DNA of 64,000 nt, from positions 620,001 to 684,000 of the forward strand of contig OZ037871.1 of assembly GCA_964035575.1 (NCBI GenBank), given 5' to 3'. Of the stretch, positions 12,077-21,946 are shown piece after piece. Position 1 is the stretch's first letter. Every line of letters begins with the position of its first letter. This DNA comes from Rhynchopus sp. YZ270_cl-10. Lineage: Eukaryota > Euglenozoa > Diplonemea > Diplonemida > Diplonemidae. Position numbers and translations under genes: made by a program. The notes beneath the pieces are model-generated. The model ran no database searches. It saw only the letters and a list, made by a program, of their open reading frames with translations, and had not been told where the DNA came from.

Positions 12077-14030
12077 TTGAGTTGACGGTCTTGAAAACAC
12101 TTCGCTGGCTGGTGTGTCAACCGGTCTGTGTATGGTTTGCACGTGACGCTGTACGTATACGATACACACAACGCTATGCATATGCGATACACGGTTCGTG
12201 TGCACCTAAAGCATGCTACGGGTTTAACCCATCGCGTTAACGCAACACCTGCGCCGCTGTGACACTTCGCTGGCTCGTGTGGTTGTGATAAAGGAACGGT
12301 CTACACATGCGTTACACACAACGGTCTTCGTATACGATACACACAACGCTATGTATATGCGATACACGCGTTAACCGTATCGTGTGGTTACCAAACGCAG
12401 CCCACCTACGGTGGGCTGCTACAACTCGTGCCGTGTGTGGCCCATGCATGGTTCTCACAGCTCGCTGGCACGTTTCCCAAGCCGCAAACCCGGTTACCTG
12501 CCTGAAAAACCGGGTTTTTGGCCAAAACGCCTGTTTTGCCTGTAGAACCCTGTAGAACCCTTAAGAAACACGTGTATAAAAGGGGTACTCGTGACACCCT
12601 GGTGTCAGGGTCTCTAACGGCTCCCAGCTCAAACTGAGTTATACACGCCCCAAAAAGTGCCCGATCTTTCCAAAGAAACAGTTCCTTAACACTCAGTGTT
12701 AAGGTCTTTAAGGTTGCTGATCACCCCACCCTCCCCGCGCGGGGTGGGTTTCGGCCATTTTTTTTCAGGTCTCTAAACCTCCAAAGAGGTCAAAAAAGTG
12801 GATTCTTGGGAAGATAGGAGGTTTTTTTTAGGGTTTGCAAATGAGAAAGACCTCCAAACCCTGACAGACCCTGAAACGAGGGTGTCGCGAGTTAGCTATT
12901 TCCCTCCCTCCCGCCAGAGCCCGAGGGCGCCCTTGAGGGAGGTCAGGGCAGCCCGAGGGCCGAAGGCCCGAGGGCGCCCTGACCTCCCGAAAGGGCAGCC
13001 CGAGGGCCAAGGGAGGGAGGGATGTAGCTTTGTGACCCGAAGAGGTCGTTTTCGACCCGAACTGCCTGCAAACAAGCGCTTTTGTGGTGTTTTGTGTACA
13101 AACACGTAGGTTTTTCGGCCCACATGGGTACCATCGTTTGTGGCCTACGGACGCCCAAAAGCATGCGGATACGCTTTTCGAGTCGCAGAAACCAGGTTGT
13201 GGGCCGTTTTAAAAAGTTTTTGGCCGGTTTCAGTCACCAAAACGAATATTCTCTCGCGGGAATTTTTGGTGCTCTCAAGGGAATCCTCTTAGCTCTCAAG
13301 GGAATCCCTTGAGACCTCTGGAGGGTTACAAACCCCTTTTTTACACGTGTTTCTTAAGGGTTCTACAGGCAAAACAGGCGTTTTGGCCGAAAACCCGGTT
13401 TTTCAGGCAGGTAACCGGGTTTGCGGCTTGGAAAACGTGCCAGAGCGGTGTGAGAACCATGCGTGGGGGTTTGTAACCACTCGTTGCGTTGGTTGCGTTG
13501 CGTTCGTTGTGTAGAGATCGTTATATACAGAGTGCAACGAACAGAGCGGTTGCGTTGCGTTGCTTGTGTTCGGTTGGTTACGTTCGTTGCGTTCCGATCG
13601 TTTCGTACACATCGGTTGCGTTGCGTTGCATGCGTTGCGTTCGGTGCGTTGCGTTGCTTCCGTGTCTTTGGTTCGAGACGTTACGTACCGAACGGTTGCG
13701 TTGCGTCAGTTGCATTCGTTCCGTACACATCATTCCTTAACACTCGGTGTTAAGGTCTTTAAGGTTGCTGATCACCTCCCACCCACCCTCCCACCCCACC
13801 CCCCCCCCCCAGGGTGGGTTTCGGGCATTTTTTTTCAGGTCTCTCAACGTCCAAAGAGGTCAAAAAAGTGGATTCTTGGGAAGATAGGAGGTTTTTAGGA
13901 GACTTTCTCTGAAGCAAAGACCTCCAAACCCTGACAGACCCTGAAACGAGGGTGTCGCGAGTACCCCTTTTTTACACGTGTTTCTTAAGGCTTCTACAGG
14001 GTTCTACAGGCAAAACAGGCGTTTTGGCCG
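12076..14030. repeat. segmental duplication block E, copy 2
   Basis: Copy of 6318-8272 at offset 5758, nearly identical. After about 14030 the two copies diverge and the sequence enters an A/T-tract region. Confidence 0.92.
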
Positions 14031-14476
14031 AAAACCCGGTTTTTCAGGCAGGTAACCGGGTTTCCGGCTTGGGAAACGTGCCAGCGCGCTGCGAGAACCA
14101 TGCGTGGGGGTTTGTAACCACTCGTTGCGTTGGTTGCGTTGCGTTCGCTACGTTGCGTACACATAGCTACGTGCCAAGGCTCTAAGTCGACAGTGTCGGC
14201 CCCTGTCGGCCGACTGTCGGCCGACTGTCGAAAAGTCGAAAAAAAAAAAATTTTTTTTTTGGTGACCCTGCGTGAAATTTTTTTTTTTTTTTTTGTTAGG
14301 AAAAAAAAAATTTTTTTTTTGTGATGTCGAAAAAAAAATTTTTGGGTCATATGGCCTTTTTAGCAACAAAGGCGAACAAGACGACCATTTCCCCGAGACC
14401 CCCGCGACCCGGGTCGCGACCCCCATAAAAAAAAAAAAATTTTTTTTTTTTTGGTCGTTGAATAGTTATTTATTCT

Positions 14477-14592
14477 ACCCCCGGGGAGTCACTTTATCTC
14501 CCCCGAGGGAGCCAATATTTCCCCGAGGGCCCGTAGGGCCCGAGGGGAAATATTGGCTCCCGAGGGGAGATAAAGTGAACTCACCGGGGGTA
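14477..14592. repeat. near-perfect 115-bp palindrome
   Basis: Two arms of about 55 bp containing CACTTTATCTCCCC, GAGGGAGCCAATATTTCCCC and GAGGGCCC meet at a 3-base GTA centre. The word CACTTTATCTCCC is shared with the array at 15418-15560. Confidence 0.9.
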
Positions 14593-14907
14593 AATATGTA
14601 ATTTTGTATCCCAAAGGGTGCACTTTTGACCTCCCGAAGCAAAAAAAATGGCTTATAAGGCCCTATGTAGGGTCTCTTATACAGGCTACTGTAGACCAGA
14701 ATCCTTGTCATTTTTCTTGAAATTTCTGAAAAAAATCAGGGAAAAATTCAAAATTTCAGAATTTTGTGACTTTTTGGGTATTATTTTTGATTTTTTGGCA
14801 ATTTTTCAAAAAAAAACGGGAAAACGAGAAAAAAAACCGGACCCTAACCCACAGAATGAGCTCAATAGGCGAGCGAAGCGAGCCTATTGGGCGACTTTTG
14901 ACCGTAT

Positions 14908-15330
14908 TTTGGTTGAAAATTTGAGTTGAAAATTTTTTTCATAATTTGCCCAATCTGAGGTTTTCATTGGATTCTTTGGGCCATTTTATGAGGTACCACG
15001 GCAAATTTTGGGCGAAAAAAAAAATTTTTTTTTTGGTCAAAAATCGCCTTGTATAACCACTGTATTGGTGTGCGCTTGTACACAGAAGTGTGTTTTGTGT
15101 AACCACAGATGGTCAAAACACCCGATTTTTGCGTTTTTTTTGCATTTTTTGGTGCCCAAAAACCCAGGTCAAGGGTCGAAATTTTCTCGAAAAAAAAAAA
15201 TTTTTTTTTGAGATTTTTCGATTTTTTGCTAAGGTGCTGGCCCATACAAACTGTACAGGGTGGGTATTTTATGCACAAAATGGCCAGGAAATAAATATGT
15301 GATGCTCAAAACATCAAAATTTTTCGTTTT
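14908..15330. repeat. dispersed module, copy 1
   Basis: About 420 bp that recurs at 15908-16335 (about 1000 bp downstream) and in diverged form at 60183-60560. Shared words include AATCGCCTTGTAT, CAATCTGAGGTTTTC, CCATTTTATGA and ATGGTCAAAACAC. Each copy contains an A(n)T(n) block. No coding potential is evident. Confidence 0.85.
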
Positions 15331-15417
15331 TTTGCATTTTTGGGCCAATCAGAGCCCAAAAAAAATTTTTTTTTCACCTGAAATTTGTCTTTGCCAAAAA
15401 AAAAATTTTGGTCACTT

Positions 15418-15560
15418 TATCTCCCTCCTGCTCACTTTATCTCCCTGCTGCTCACTTTATCTCCCTCCTGCTCACTTTATCTCCCTCCTGCTCACTTTAT
15501 CTCCCTCCTGCTCACTTTATCTCCCTGGGGAGATAAAGTGAGCAGGAGGGAGATAAAGTG
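15418..15560. repeat. 20-bp tandem array ending in an inverted copy
   Basis: Six units of TCACTTTATCTCCCTCCTGC, with minor variants, are followed at once by the reverse complement (GGGGAGATAAAGTGAGCAGG and more), so the end of the array can fold back. Confidence 0.9.
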
Positions 15561-15907
15561 GGTAAATTTTACACCCTATAGGGAATAATTTTTGCGTAAG
15601 GGAGGGTATAAAGTGTACCCTGAGGGATACAAAAAATTTTGCCTTTTTTTTTTTTTTTTTTTGGAAATTATGGAATTCGGTTTTGCCTTACGAACCTTAT
15701 TTTTTTTTTTGGCCCTTTTTTCCTAGTTCTGGCCCTATCTTTCAAATAAAGCCAGAATTTTCAACTTTTGAGCCTTTTTAAGGCATTTCCCCGCGTTTTT
15801 CTGCAAAAAAAGATCAAAAGAACTCAATTTGCCTTTGCGAAAAAAAAATTTTTTTTTTTTTTGAATTTTTTTTTTTTCGACAACTACTTTCTGGGGTACT
15901 GTCAGTA

Positions 15908-16335
15908 CGTAAGGTATGACCAAAATAGCCGTATTTTGGCTGAAAATTCGACTTGAAAATTTTTTTCATAATTTGCCCAATCTGAGGTTTTCATTGGATT
16001 CATCGGGCAATTTTATGAGGTACCACGCCTGATTTTGGGCAAAAAAAAAAATTTTTTTTTGGCCAAAAATCGCCTTGTATTACCACTGTATTGGTGTAGG
16101 CTTGTACACAGAAGTGTGTTTTGTGTAACCACAGATGGTCAAAACACCCGATTTTTGCGTTTTTTTGCATTTTTTGGTGCCCAAAAACCCACCTCAGGGT
16201 CGAAATTTTCCCAAAAAAAAAAATTTTTTTTTCGATTTTTTTTCGATTTTTCGACAAGTCGCTGGCCCATACAAAATGTACAGGGTACACACAAAATGAC
16301 CGGGAAATAAATTCTAGATGCTCAAAACATCAAAA
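15908..16335. repeat. dispersed module, copy 2
   Basis: Second copy of the module at 14908-15330, in the same orientation with modest divergence. Confidence 0.85.
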
Positions 16336-16437
16336 TTCTTGCTTTATTTGCATGCCCGGTGCCCGCGGGTCCCAAAAAAAAATTTTTTTTTGGGTGAAAA
16401 AATTTTGTGATGTCGAAAAAAAAAAATTTTTTTTTTT

Positions 16438-16560
16438 TCGACAAGACACAGTCGACAGTCGACAAAGACACACTGTGTCTTCGACAAAAGACACAGTGTG
16501 TCTTTGTGTCTTTGTGTCTTTCGACAGTGTCTAGACACAAAGACACACTGTCGACTTAGA
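16438..16560. repeat. mosaic of GACAC/GTGTC palindromes
   Basis: Repeated short words TCGACAGT, AAGACACA and TGTGTCTT alternate in sense and antisense, giving overlapping palindromes. A simpler relative is at 14185-14235 (GTCGGCCGACTGTC words), and a comparable mosaic of GTCCGACAG words is at 60049-60182. Confidence 0.75.
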
Positions 16561-16569
16561 GCCTTGTAC

Positions 16570-17208
16570 GTGCACACCGGTTACGTTGTGTTGCATGCGT
16601 TGCGTTCGTTGTGTAGAGATCGTTATATACAGAGTGCAACGTACGGAGCGGTTGCGTTGCGTTGGTTGTGTTCGGTTGGTTACGTTCGTTGCGTTCCGAT
16701 CGTTTCGTACACATCGGTTGCGTTGCGTTCGTTGCGTTGCGTTCGTTGCATACAGATCGTTACGTACTCATCGCTTGCATTGCGTTGGATGCGGTGCGCT
16801 CGGTGCGTTGCGTTGCTTCCGTGTCTTTGGTTCGAGACGTTACGTACCGAACGGTTGCGTTGCGTCGGTTGCATTCGTTCCGTTCACATCGTTCCGATCT
16901 GAACGGAACGATGTGAACGCAAGAAACGTATCGCATCGGTTGCGTTGGCTTGTGTGCGTTGCAAACCTTTCATACATCAACCACACCAGCCAGTGAGTGT
17001 TAAGGATTGCCAAAAAAAACTAAATTTTTTGAGCTGGGCGAAGCTTCTACACCCTGAAAAAAAAACCGGTTTTTGGTCGGATCCAGCAGGGGGGGGGGGG
17101 AGACTGGGGGGGGGGGGTTACAGGGACTGAAGGGTAGGGGTTAGACTGGGGGGCGGCGAGGAAAGCAACCTTTAAAAACTAGAAAACACAAGTGTTTTCT
17201 AGAATTTT
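16570..17208. repeat. partial GTTGC array and block edge
   Basis: Diverged copy of the array seen at 5860-6235 (16570-16990), then a C/G-homopolymer segment like 3470-3560 in reverse orientation, then a CTAG-family capped palindrome (17164-17203). No gene is supported. Confidence 0.8.
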
Positions 17209-17840
17209 CAGGTACACAGGTACACAGGTACACAGGTACACAGGTACACAGGTACACAGGTACACAGGTACACAGGTACACAGGTACACAGGTACACAGG
17301 TACACAGGTACACAGGTACACAGGTACACAGGTACACAGGTACACAGGTACACAGGTACACAGGTACACAGGTACACAGGTACACAGGTACACAGGTACA
17401 CAGGTACACAGGTACACAGGTACACAGGTACACAGGTACACAGGTACATAATCTGTGGTGGTCAAAAGTGCAAAATCCACACGTTCTATCTTGTGCATCC
17501 CAGCTTGAACGACTCTTTGCCGCTTCACAGACCAGCTGTGGTAGTAGAAATCACCTCCAGCTTTGAGGGACTCAGGGCTGTGTGACGCTGCTGATTTCGA
17601 CACGTTGCCGAAGCAGCGATCGCGCTTGGTGTGGTTTTGTGTATCCCAAAAGGAGTCATCTCTCAAAGCATTTTGACTAAACGTCTGAACGTTCTGAACC
17701 TGGAATCGATAGCAGACAGGAACAAGAGGATGGGCAGGCAGCGCCTGCCCGACCTGTGTGAAGTGAATCAGTGATTGCCTGACAGATGTCTGGGTAACCG
17801 TGTATTCTGTGTGGGTATCCATGTCCGGAGTATATCCCAT
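17208..17840 (-). CDS. possible hypothetical protein running into a microsatellite
   Basis: A minus-strand open frame starts at an ATG whose first base is 17840 and encodes about 130 residues of mixed, protein-like composition (17450-17840) before entering the microsatellite, where it becomes a repeat of YLCTCVPV-type octapeptides and stops at 17208. I recognise no domain. The first part is richer in G+C than its surroundings and has no internal stop. Against it: no clear pyrimidine tract and CAG precede the start, and the C-terminal third is repeat-derived. It could be a real gene whose 3' end was replaced by microsatellite expansion, a fragment carried by duplication, or chance. Confidence 0.3.
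   Translation of the reverse strand: MGYTPDMDTHTEYTVTQTSVRQSLIHFTQVGQALPAHPLVPVCYRFQVQNVQTFSQNALRDDSFWDTQNHTKRDRCFGNVSKSAASHSPESLKAGGDFYYHSWSVKRQRVVQAGMHKIERVDFALLTTTDYVPVYLCTCVPVYLCTCVPVYLCTCVPVYLCTCVPVYLCTCVPVYLCTCVPVYLCTCVPVYLCTCVPVYLCTCVPVYLCT
17209..17449. repeat. 8-bp microsatellite (GGTACACA)n
   Basis: About 30 uninterrupted copies of the octamer. The unit length of 8 gives open frames of 8-residue periodicity on the minus strand; these are not genes. Confidence 0.97.
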
Positions 17841-17859
17841 TGTCCCCTTACATTGTGAT

Positions 17860-18600
17860 TTACGTGTAACTTTTTTTACATGTTAGCCACATGTCATTTG
17901 ACATGTAAAGTGACATGTGCCACAGGTGAAATGACCTGTTAAGTACATGTCATTTTTAGGGGGCACATAACATTTACTTCACCGTCGTGTACACGACGGT
18001 GAAGTAACGGGTGTTACAAGTGGAGTTACAAGTGAGTTACATGTAACTTTTGTTACATGTAACTCACTTGTAACCCACTTGTAACCCACCAGTTACAACC
18101 TGATTTTGCCTGTAATTCATGTATCCCACTTGTAACTCACTTGTAACTCACTTGTAACTCACTTGTAACGGTTTTTCACTTGTAACGTTACTAGTAACTT
18201 CACTTGTAATGTACTATACTTCACCGTCGTGTAGGGTCCGCGCGGGGTACCCCGGGGTTTGGGGAGCACACGGCGGTGAAGTAAGTTACATTACATGGAA
18301 TGTTACATGTGAAAAACCGTTACCTAAATGACATGTAACTTCACATGTAATGTAACAGTTACATGTATTAGTACATGTGATCATGTTACATGTGTCGATA
18401 TGTAAAAAACCCACCCACCATAATTTTCACAACGATTTTTGAGGATATTTTTGGTCTCACCAGAAATCACCGCCGAAAGCTGCCCAGAACCACCCCCAAA
18501 ACCATTGTACCACTACCTGATTTCGCCACCTGTACCACATGTAACAAAAGTTACATGTAATACCACATGTACCACCCGTTACTTCGTGTACCCTGAGGGT
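17860..18600. repeat. ACATGTAAC-rich palindromic region
   Basis: Dense short words GTTACATGTAAC, ACTTGTAAC and ACATGTCATTT in both orientations. It includes a perfect 34-bp palindrome at 17974-18007 (arms TTACTTCACCGTCGTGT and its complement) and a looped relative at 18219-18285. Confidence 0.85.
17974..18007. repeat. perfect 34-bp palindrome
   Basis: Arm TTACTTCACCGTCGTGT is directly followed by its reverse complement with no spacer. The core GACGGTGAAGTAA recurs with a loop at 18271-18284, and a close relative, GACGATGAAGTAA, forms one arm of the hairpin at 57487-57595. Confidence 0.92.
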
Positions 18601-18681
18601 CCGTATGGGCCACTGTGTGTCTGTGTGTGTGCCCCACCAAAAAATCGCTAAGGGCCGTTAAAAAATGACCCTCCCCTATGG

Positions 18682-18712
18682 CAACGACCTGTCAGCGACC
18701 TGTCAATATCGG
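18682..18712. repeat. dispersed CGACCTGTCAGCGACCTGTC motif
   Basis: The word CGACCTGTCAGCGACCTGTC followed by AATAT occurs here, at 6256 and at 10786 (duplicated blocks), and in a diverged inverted form at 50871-50922 (ATATTGACAGGTCG, CGTCGCTGACAGGTC). It is internally a direct repeat of GACCTGTCA. Function unknown. Confidence 0.7.
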
Positions 18713-18980
18713 CCCCTCCTGGAGCACCATAAAAGTGATTTCTTTTCGAAAATAAACGCTCATTTTTGGTTGTTTGGTGTTTCATTGGTCAGAGTCGACG
18801 AATTTTAGGTCACTTTGGGACCAGGTAGACCCACATTGGCGGGTTTTATGACTTTTTTTCAAAAAATTCTTGAAAGACCATGAGCGTTGCAGAGGGTCCT
18901 TAAGGATTTCCTTAAGGGCTGTGCCCCCTAATCCCCCCCCGATTACACTCACAAACACAGAATCACACATCACAGATAAT

Positions 18981-19193
18981 ATGTCAGGCGGAGGACTCTC
19001 CCCGAGTAGCCCATACTTCTGGATTCTACAGGAAGTAAACAAGTACAGGACCCAATACCCAGAAGACTATGAAATATTCGTCCAAATCATGAAGCGTAAT
19101 CTGGTTCAAAGGAACCAAGTGGCGGAGGTTGCTTCCCCCGATGAGGGAGGTGTGCGAGTTGTCCCCGTCACAGCCGGGCATCCCCCCGTTTGA
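18981..19193 (+). CDS. small hypothetical protein, 70 aa
   Basis: I do not recognise this protein. I chose the ATG at 18981 because a CAG ending at 18960, after CA-rich sequence, lies 20 nt upstream, the same spacing seen at most other genes here; an in-frame ATG exists further upstream but is preceded by no such signal. The peptide starts MSGGGLSPSSPYFW and has a central charged segment, YPEDYEIFVQIMKRNL. That segment resembles a short stretch near residue 130 of the large protein at 23183 (TPDHDIFVQVLLKSL). It is soluble, with no signal peptide or membrane segment. It could be a small stand-alone protein or a non-functional fragment. Confidence 0.5.
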   Translation: MSGGGLSPSSPYFWILQEVNKYRTQYPEDYEIFVQIMKRNLVQRNQVAEVASPDEGGVRVVPVTAGHPPV

Positions 19194-20216
19194 CCTAATA
19201 ACCAAAGATTGTAATCAACAACGAGCAGGAGTTTTCAGGGTGCGAAAAAATTGACAAGAAAAACTCCCGCATCATCCAGGGAAGTACCTTTTTTTTGTGT
19301 CTGTGTCGTCGTATTTTACGTTTTGTTCCAAAAAGGGGTTCGTTGAGTGATTCAGGGCAAAAAGCTACATTTTTACACAATCACCTAGTTTTTTTGCCTG
19401 CGGCGCCATTATATATTTGTTTGCTCCGCAAAGAATATAGTTCCGGATTTATTTGCGAATCTCCTTGCGTTTTGCGGCCAAAAAATGCACCTTGACCTAA
19501 ATTGTAAAAGTTCCTAGTTTGGTCCCTTTTTTGTATGTTAGAGGGTGCGGTTCACGCTGAAGGGAGTCCAAAAGAATAGTTTCATTTAACCTTGTGAGCA
19601 ATTAGTGGCCATGACAAAATTTGTCTGCGTTAGAACTTGTCCATTTTGCCGAAATAAAGCCACTACAGTGAGGGCAGAGCTAGGAAACCCCGAAAAAGGC
19701 CAAAAACCTCCCCAAACGGAAAAAAAAACGATACCACATTTCCAGAATTTTGCTGTTCCCCCAGTAGTTTTTTTCTCACTATTTTTTTTCTTGCACACAT
19801 TTTTGCAACAAAGAATTTAAAAAAAAAGATGGGTTGTTGTTGTTTTTTATACACTTCCCTAATGCTTTCAAATTTTATTTGAAAGTATATGAATTTGTTC
19901 TTGCGTACGTGCGTACAGATTTTTAGGGGAGGCTGGGACCCGGAACAAGAAAAAAAATTGGGCTGACCTAAAACAACTTGTTGTCAATTCTAAAAAGATT
20001 GGAGGCAGCGATGCCGCAGGGCAAACAAAACGGATTGAAGAAAAACAGAAGTTTGGTTGTTTTCTTTGAGTACTCAATTCACCACAACAACCGTACTTCA
20101 GTTTAACACATTTTTCACCTTTTTGTTAGAAACCAATCTACTGAAGTTTCAATTTGTGCATGAAGCATTTATTTTTCTTTTTCTACGTTTTGCAAAACAT
20201 CCAAAAAAAAAAAAAA
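19194..20216. other. intergenic, no gene seen
   Basis: AT-rich sequence with A and T runs. It holds no supported coding sequence, tRNA or array. Single words such as AGTATATGAATTT recur at 51730, but I see no longer match. Confidence 0.6.
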
Positions 20217-20272
20217 GCAAGGGTGCATTTTTTCGCACCCTCTTTACCTTCTTTTCGTTTAGAAAAGAAAGT
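20217..20272. repeat. double-hairpin cassette, copy 1
   Basis: Two consecutive hairpins: GGGTGC/GCACCC around a T-rich loop, then TTCTTTTC/GAAAAGAA around GTTTA. The same pair recurs at about 57836-57890. A run of A precedes both copies. Confidence 0.7.
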
Positions 20273-20498
20273 ATATCAAATAACCTTTTTGTTTTCCGGC
20301 TTTGAGCGCACAAATAAAATACCCGATCTTTTTTCAAATTTCCAGTTTTGGGCTAAGTATTTTTGGCTTGTAGCCATTGTGGAGACCCTGCCCGCAGGGT
20401 CTTTTGTTTTTGTATTTAGTGAATGTTTGCGTGAGGTACCCCCCCCTTCGCCACCCCAATATTTATTCAGGGGGCTTGGACGAACACACTTGGGTGGG

Positions 20499-21035
20499 AT
20501 GTTGTACAGTTTTGTCGTGCAGATTCATGTGGTGGGGCATGGCGTGCTTCCTGCGCAGCTGCGATTTGATGTTCGGCCTACGATAGCTGAGGTTGAGGCG
20601 CATATTTGGCAGGTTGCGGAGGGGGACGCGACTGTGGTGGCCTTGATGGAGGAGATGGGTGTGGGATGCGTTATTCTCAGGATGCGGGTTCGGGTCTGTG
20701 AGGGTGCGCGGTGGGCGAGGCTGCTTGTAGGCAGCCAGTTGCGACCCGGGGCGGAGATAGTATGTGAAATAGGGACGCCCGAGGAAGATGCTACATCCTT
20801 GCAAGACACACTCAACAGAACAAATGCCATCCGCTCTGCTGCGGTCTCCGCATCCACCAACTGGCGAGTCACACAAAGCGCGCACCTCACCACAGAACCC
20901 GCACCACGTCAAATATCAGGCCCTCTCCTAACGTACATCCCACAGTCATTCGAAACCGCACTTTCACACGAACGCGGCCTCTCCGAAGCACAGCGACAGA
21001 ATCGGCGCCAACTCATATTGGAACGGCGATTGTAG
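20499..21035 (+). CDS. hypothetical protein, 178 aa
   Basis: The start at 20499 is supported by TTTATTCAG ending at 20470, 28 nt upstream; the longer open frame that begins at 20154 reads through T-rich intergenic DNA and the double-hairpin cassette. The N-terminal 90 residues are strand-rich with regular hydrophobic spacing (MLYSFVVQIHVVGHG, then LRFDVRPTIAEVEAH), compatible with a small ubiquitin-like or C2-like beta fold. The C-terminal part is polar and ends in a basic helix (SEAQRQNRRQLILERRL). There is no membrane segment. Codon use flips at about 20780 from G/T-ending to C/A-ending. The family is unknown to me. Confidence 0.65.
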   Translation: MLYSFVVQIHVVGHGVLPAQLRFDVRPTIAEVEAHIWQVAEGDATVVALMEEMGVGCVILRMRVRVCEGARWARLLVGSQLRPGAEIVCEIGTPEEDATSLQDTLNRTNAIRSAAVSASTNWRVTQSAHLTTEPAPRQISGPLLTYIPQSFETALSHERGLSEAQRQNRRQLILERRL

Positions 21036-21211
21036 ATCCCTGTTTTTAGTTTTTAGAATTTAGTTCGACATTTTGTAAAAATGCGATTGCTTTGTAGATG
21101 AATTTTTGTCCAAAAAAAAAAGTGCTTGGTTTGAATTTCCCCTAACATTATCCTTTTATACAAAGAAAACCAAATCCACCATTTTCCAGCAACTACACAA
21201 CCACCAGTATT

Positions 21212-21946
21212 ATGTTCCGTCTTAGCAAGAACGCTGTTGTGCGCGGGTCGCGCGCGATCCACCAGCTGGTGTTCGTTGAGGACCACTCGATTATCACCAG
21301 AAACGAGAGCCGTTCGGAGAACCTTCGTCAGGCACTGGACAAGATGGCGCCGAAGCTGAACGCAGACACATCGACGCTTGTGAAGCTGAACAGCGGATAC
21401 TACCGCCCGAACGAGGAGGTGGAGTTCAAGAAGGGGGCGTTCGACGCTGAGGTGGCAGTCGACCTGAAGGGCAACCACGGGCCGAGCGGTGTGTGGAGCA
21501 ACATTGCGCGCGTCGTGAAGGCCCGCGATGACACTGAGGTCAGCATTGTTGCTGTGACCAACGGCGCTGACGATGCGTCGAAGTTCCCCATGCGTGGCGA
21601 GTACGGGCTTGAGAACATGGTCAAGCTCCTTGGCGAGAGGAACCCTGGTCTTCGTTTCACCTTCAACACTGTGGGTCTGGACATCACCCGTGAGAACGAG
21701 CGTAAGTCGATCCGCGACGCCTGCAACTGGACTGGAGGAGACGCTCTCTTCATTGACTGTGACGGCGCAGACGACGACGGTACCGTCATCACCAGCGCAG
21801 ACGCAACACAGTTCTTCGACACCTTCAACATCAAGGACGCAAAGAAGGCCAACGAGGCTGTCAAGGCGGCAAAGGCACGTTTCACAGCAAACCACTCCCA
21901 CACCTCCGCCCTCACAACTGCCAACCACACAGCACCCACATTGTGA
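21212..21946 (+). CDS. von Willebrand A-like protein, 244 aa
   Basis: Start chosen at 21212; CATTTTCCAG ends 22 nt upstream. The strand order matches a vWA Rossmann fold: first strand LVFVEDHS (residues 19-26), helix SENLRQALDKM, strand, helix GVWSNIARVVKA, core strand SIVAVTNGADD (about 110-121), helix GLENMVKLLGE, strand LRFTFNTVGLD, and a final segment with GGDALFIDCDG. In a vWA domain the metal site uses DxSxS and a later Thr and Asp. Here the first motif reads DHSII and the second TNGADD, so metal binding is probably altered or lost. The tail is polar and rich in His, Thr and Ala. The fold assignment is inference from motif order; a protein-interaction role would follow from it. Confidence 0.75.
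   Translation: MFRLSKNAVVRGSRAIHQLVFVEDHSIITRNESRSENLRQALDKMAPKLNADTSTLVKLNSGYYRPNEEVEFKKGAFDAEVAVDLKGNHGPSGVWSNIARVVKARDDTEVSIVAVTNGADDASKFPMRGEYGLENMVKLLGERNPGLRFTFNTVGLDITRENERKSIRDACNWTGGDALFIDCDGADDDGTVITSADATQFFDTFNIKDAKKANEAVKAAKARFTANHSHTSALTTANHTAPTL

Larger units (their letters stand above)
14185..16440. repeat. A-tract/T-tract region
   Basis: At least a dozen places show a run of about 8-12 A directly followed by about 8-12 T (for example near 14238, 14303, 14329, 14430, 15017, 15188, 15360, 15403, 15838, 16042, 16214, 16377, 16420). Each is a self-complementary A(n)T(n) block. Between them lie palindromes, a 20-bp array and a duplicated module. No coding sequence is supported. 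Confidence 0.85.

Noticed and set aside
20381-20402. GACCCTGCCCGCAGGGTC hairpin followed by T-run as a terminator
   Set aside because: Bacterial-type terminators are not expected in this nuclear context; left as a plain hairpin.
20154-20498. N-terminal extension of the 178-aa protein to an upstream ATG
   Set aside because: It would translate T-rich intergenic DNA and a structured repeat; a good acceptor lies just before the downstream ATG.
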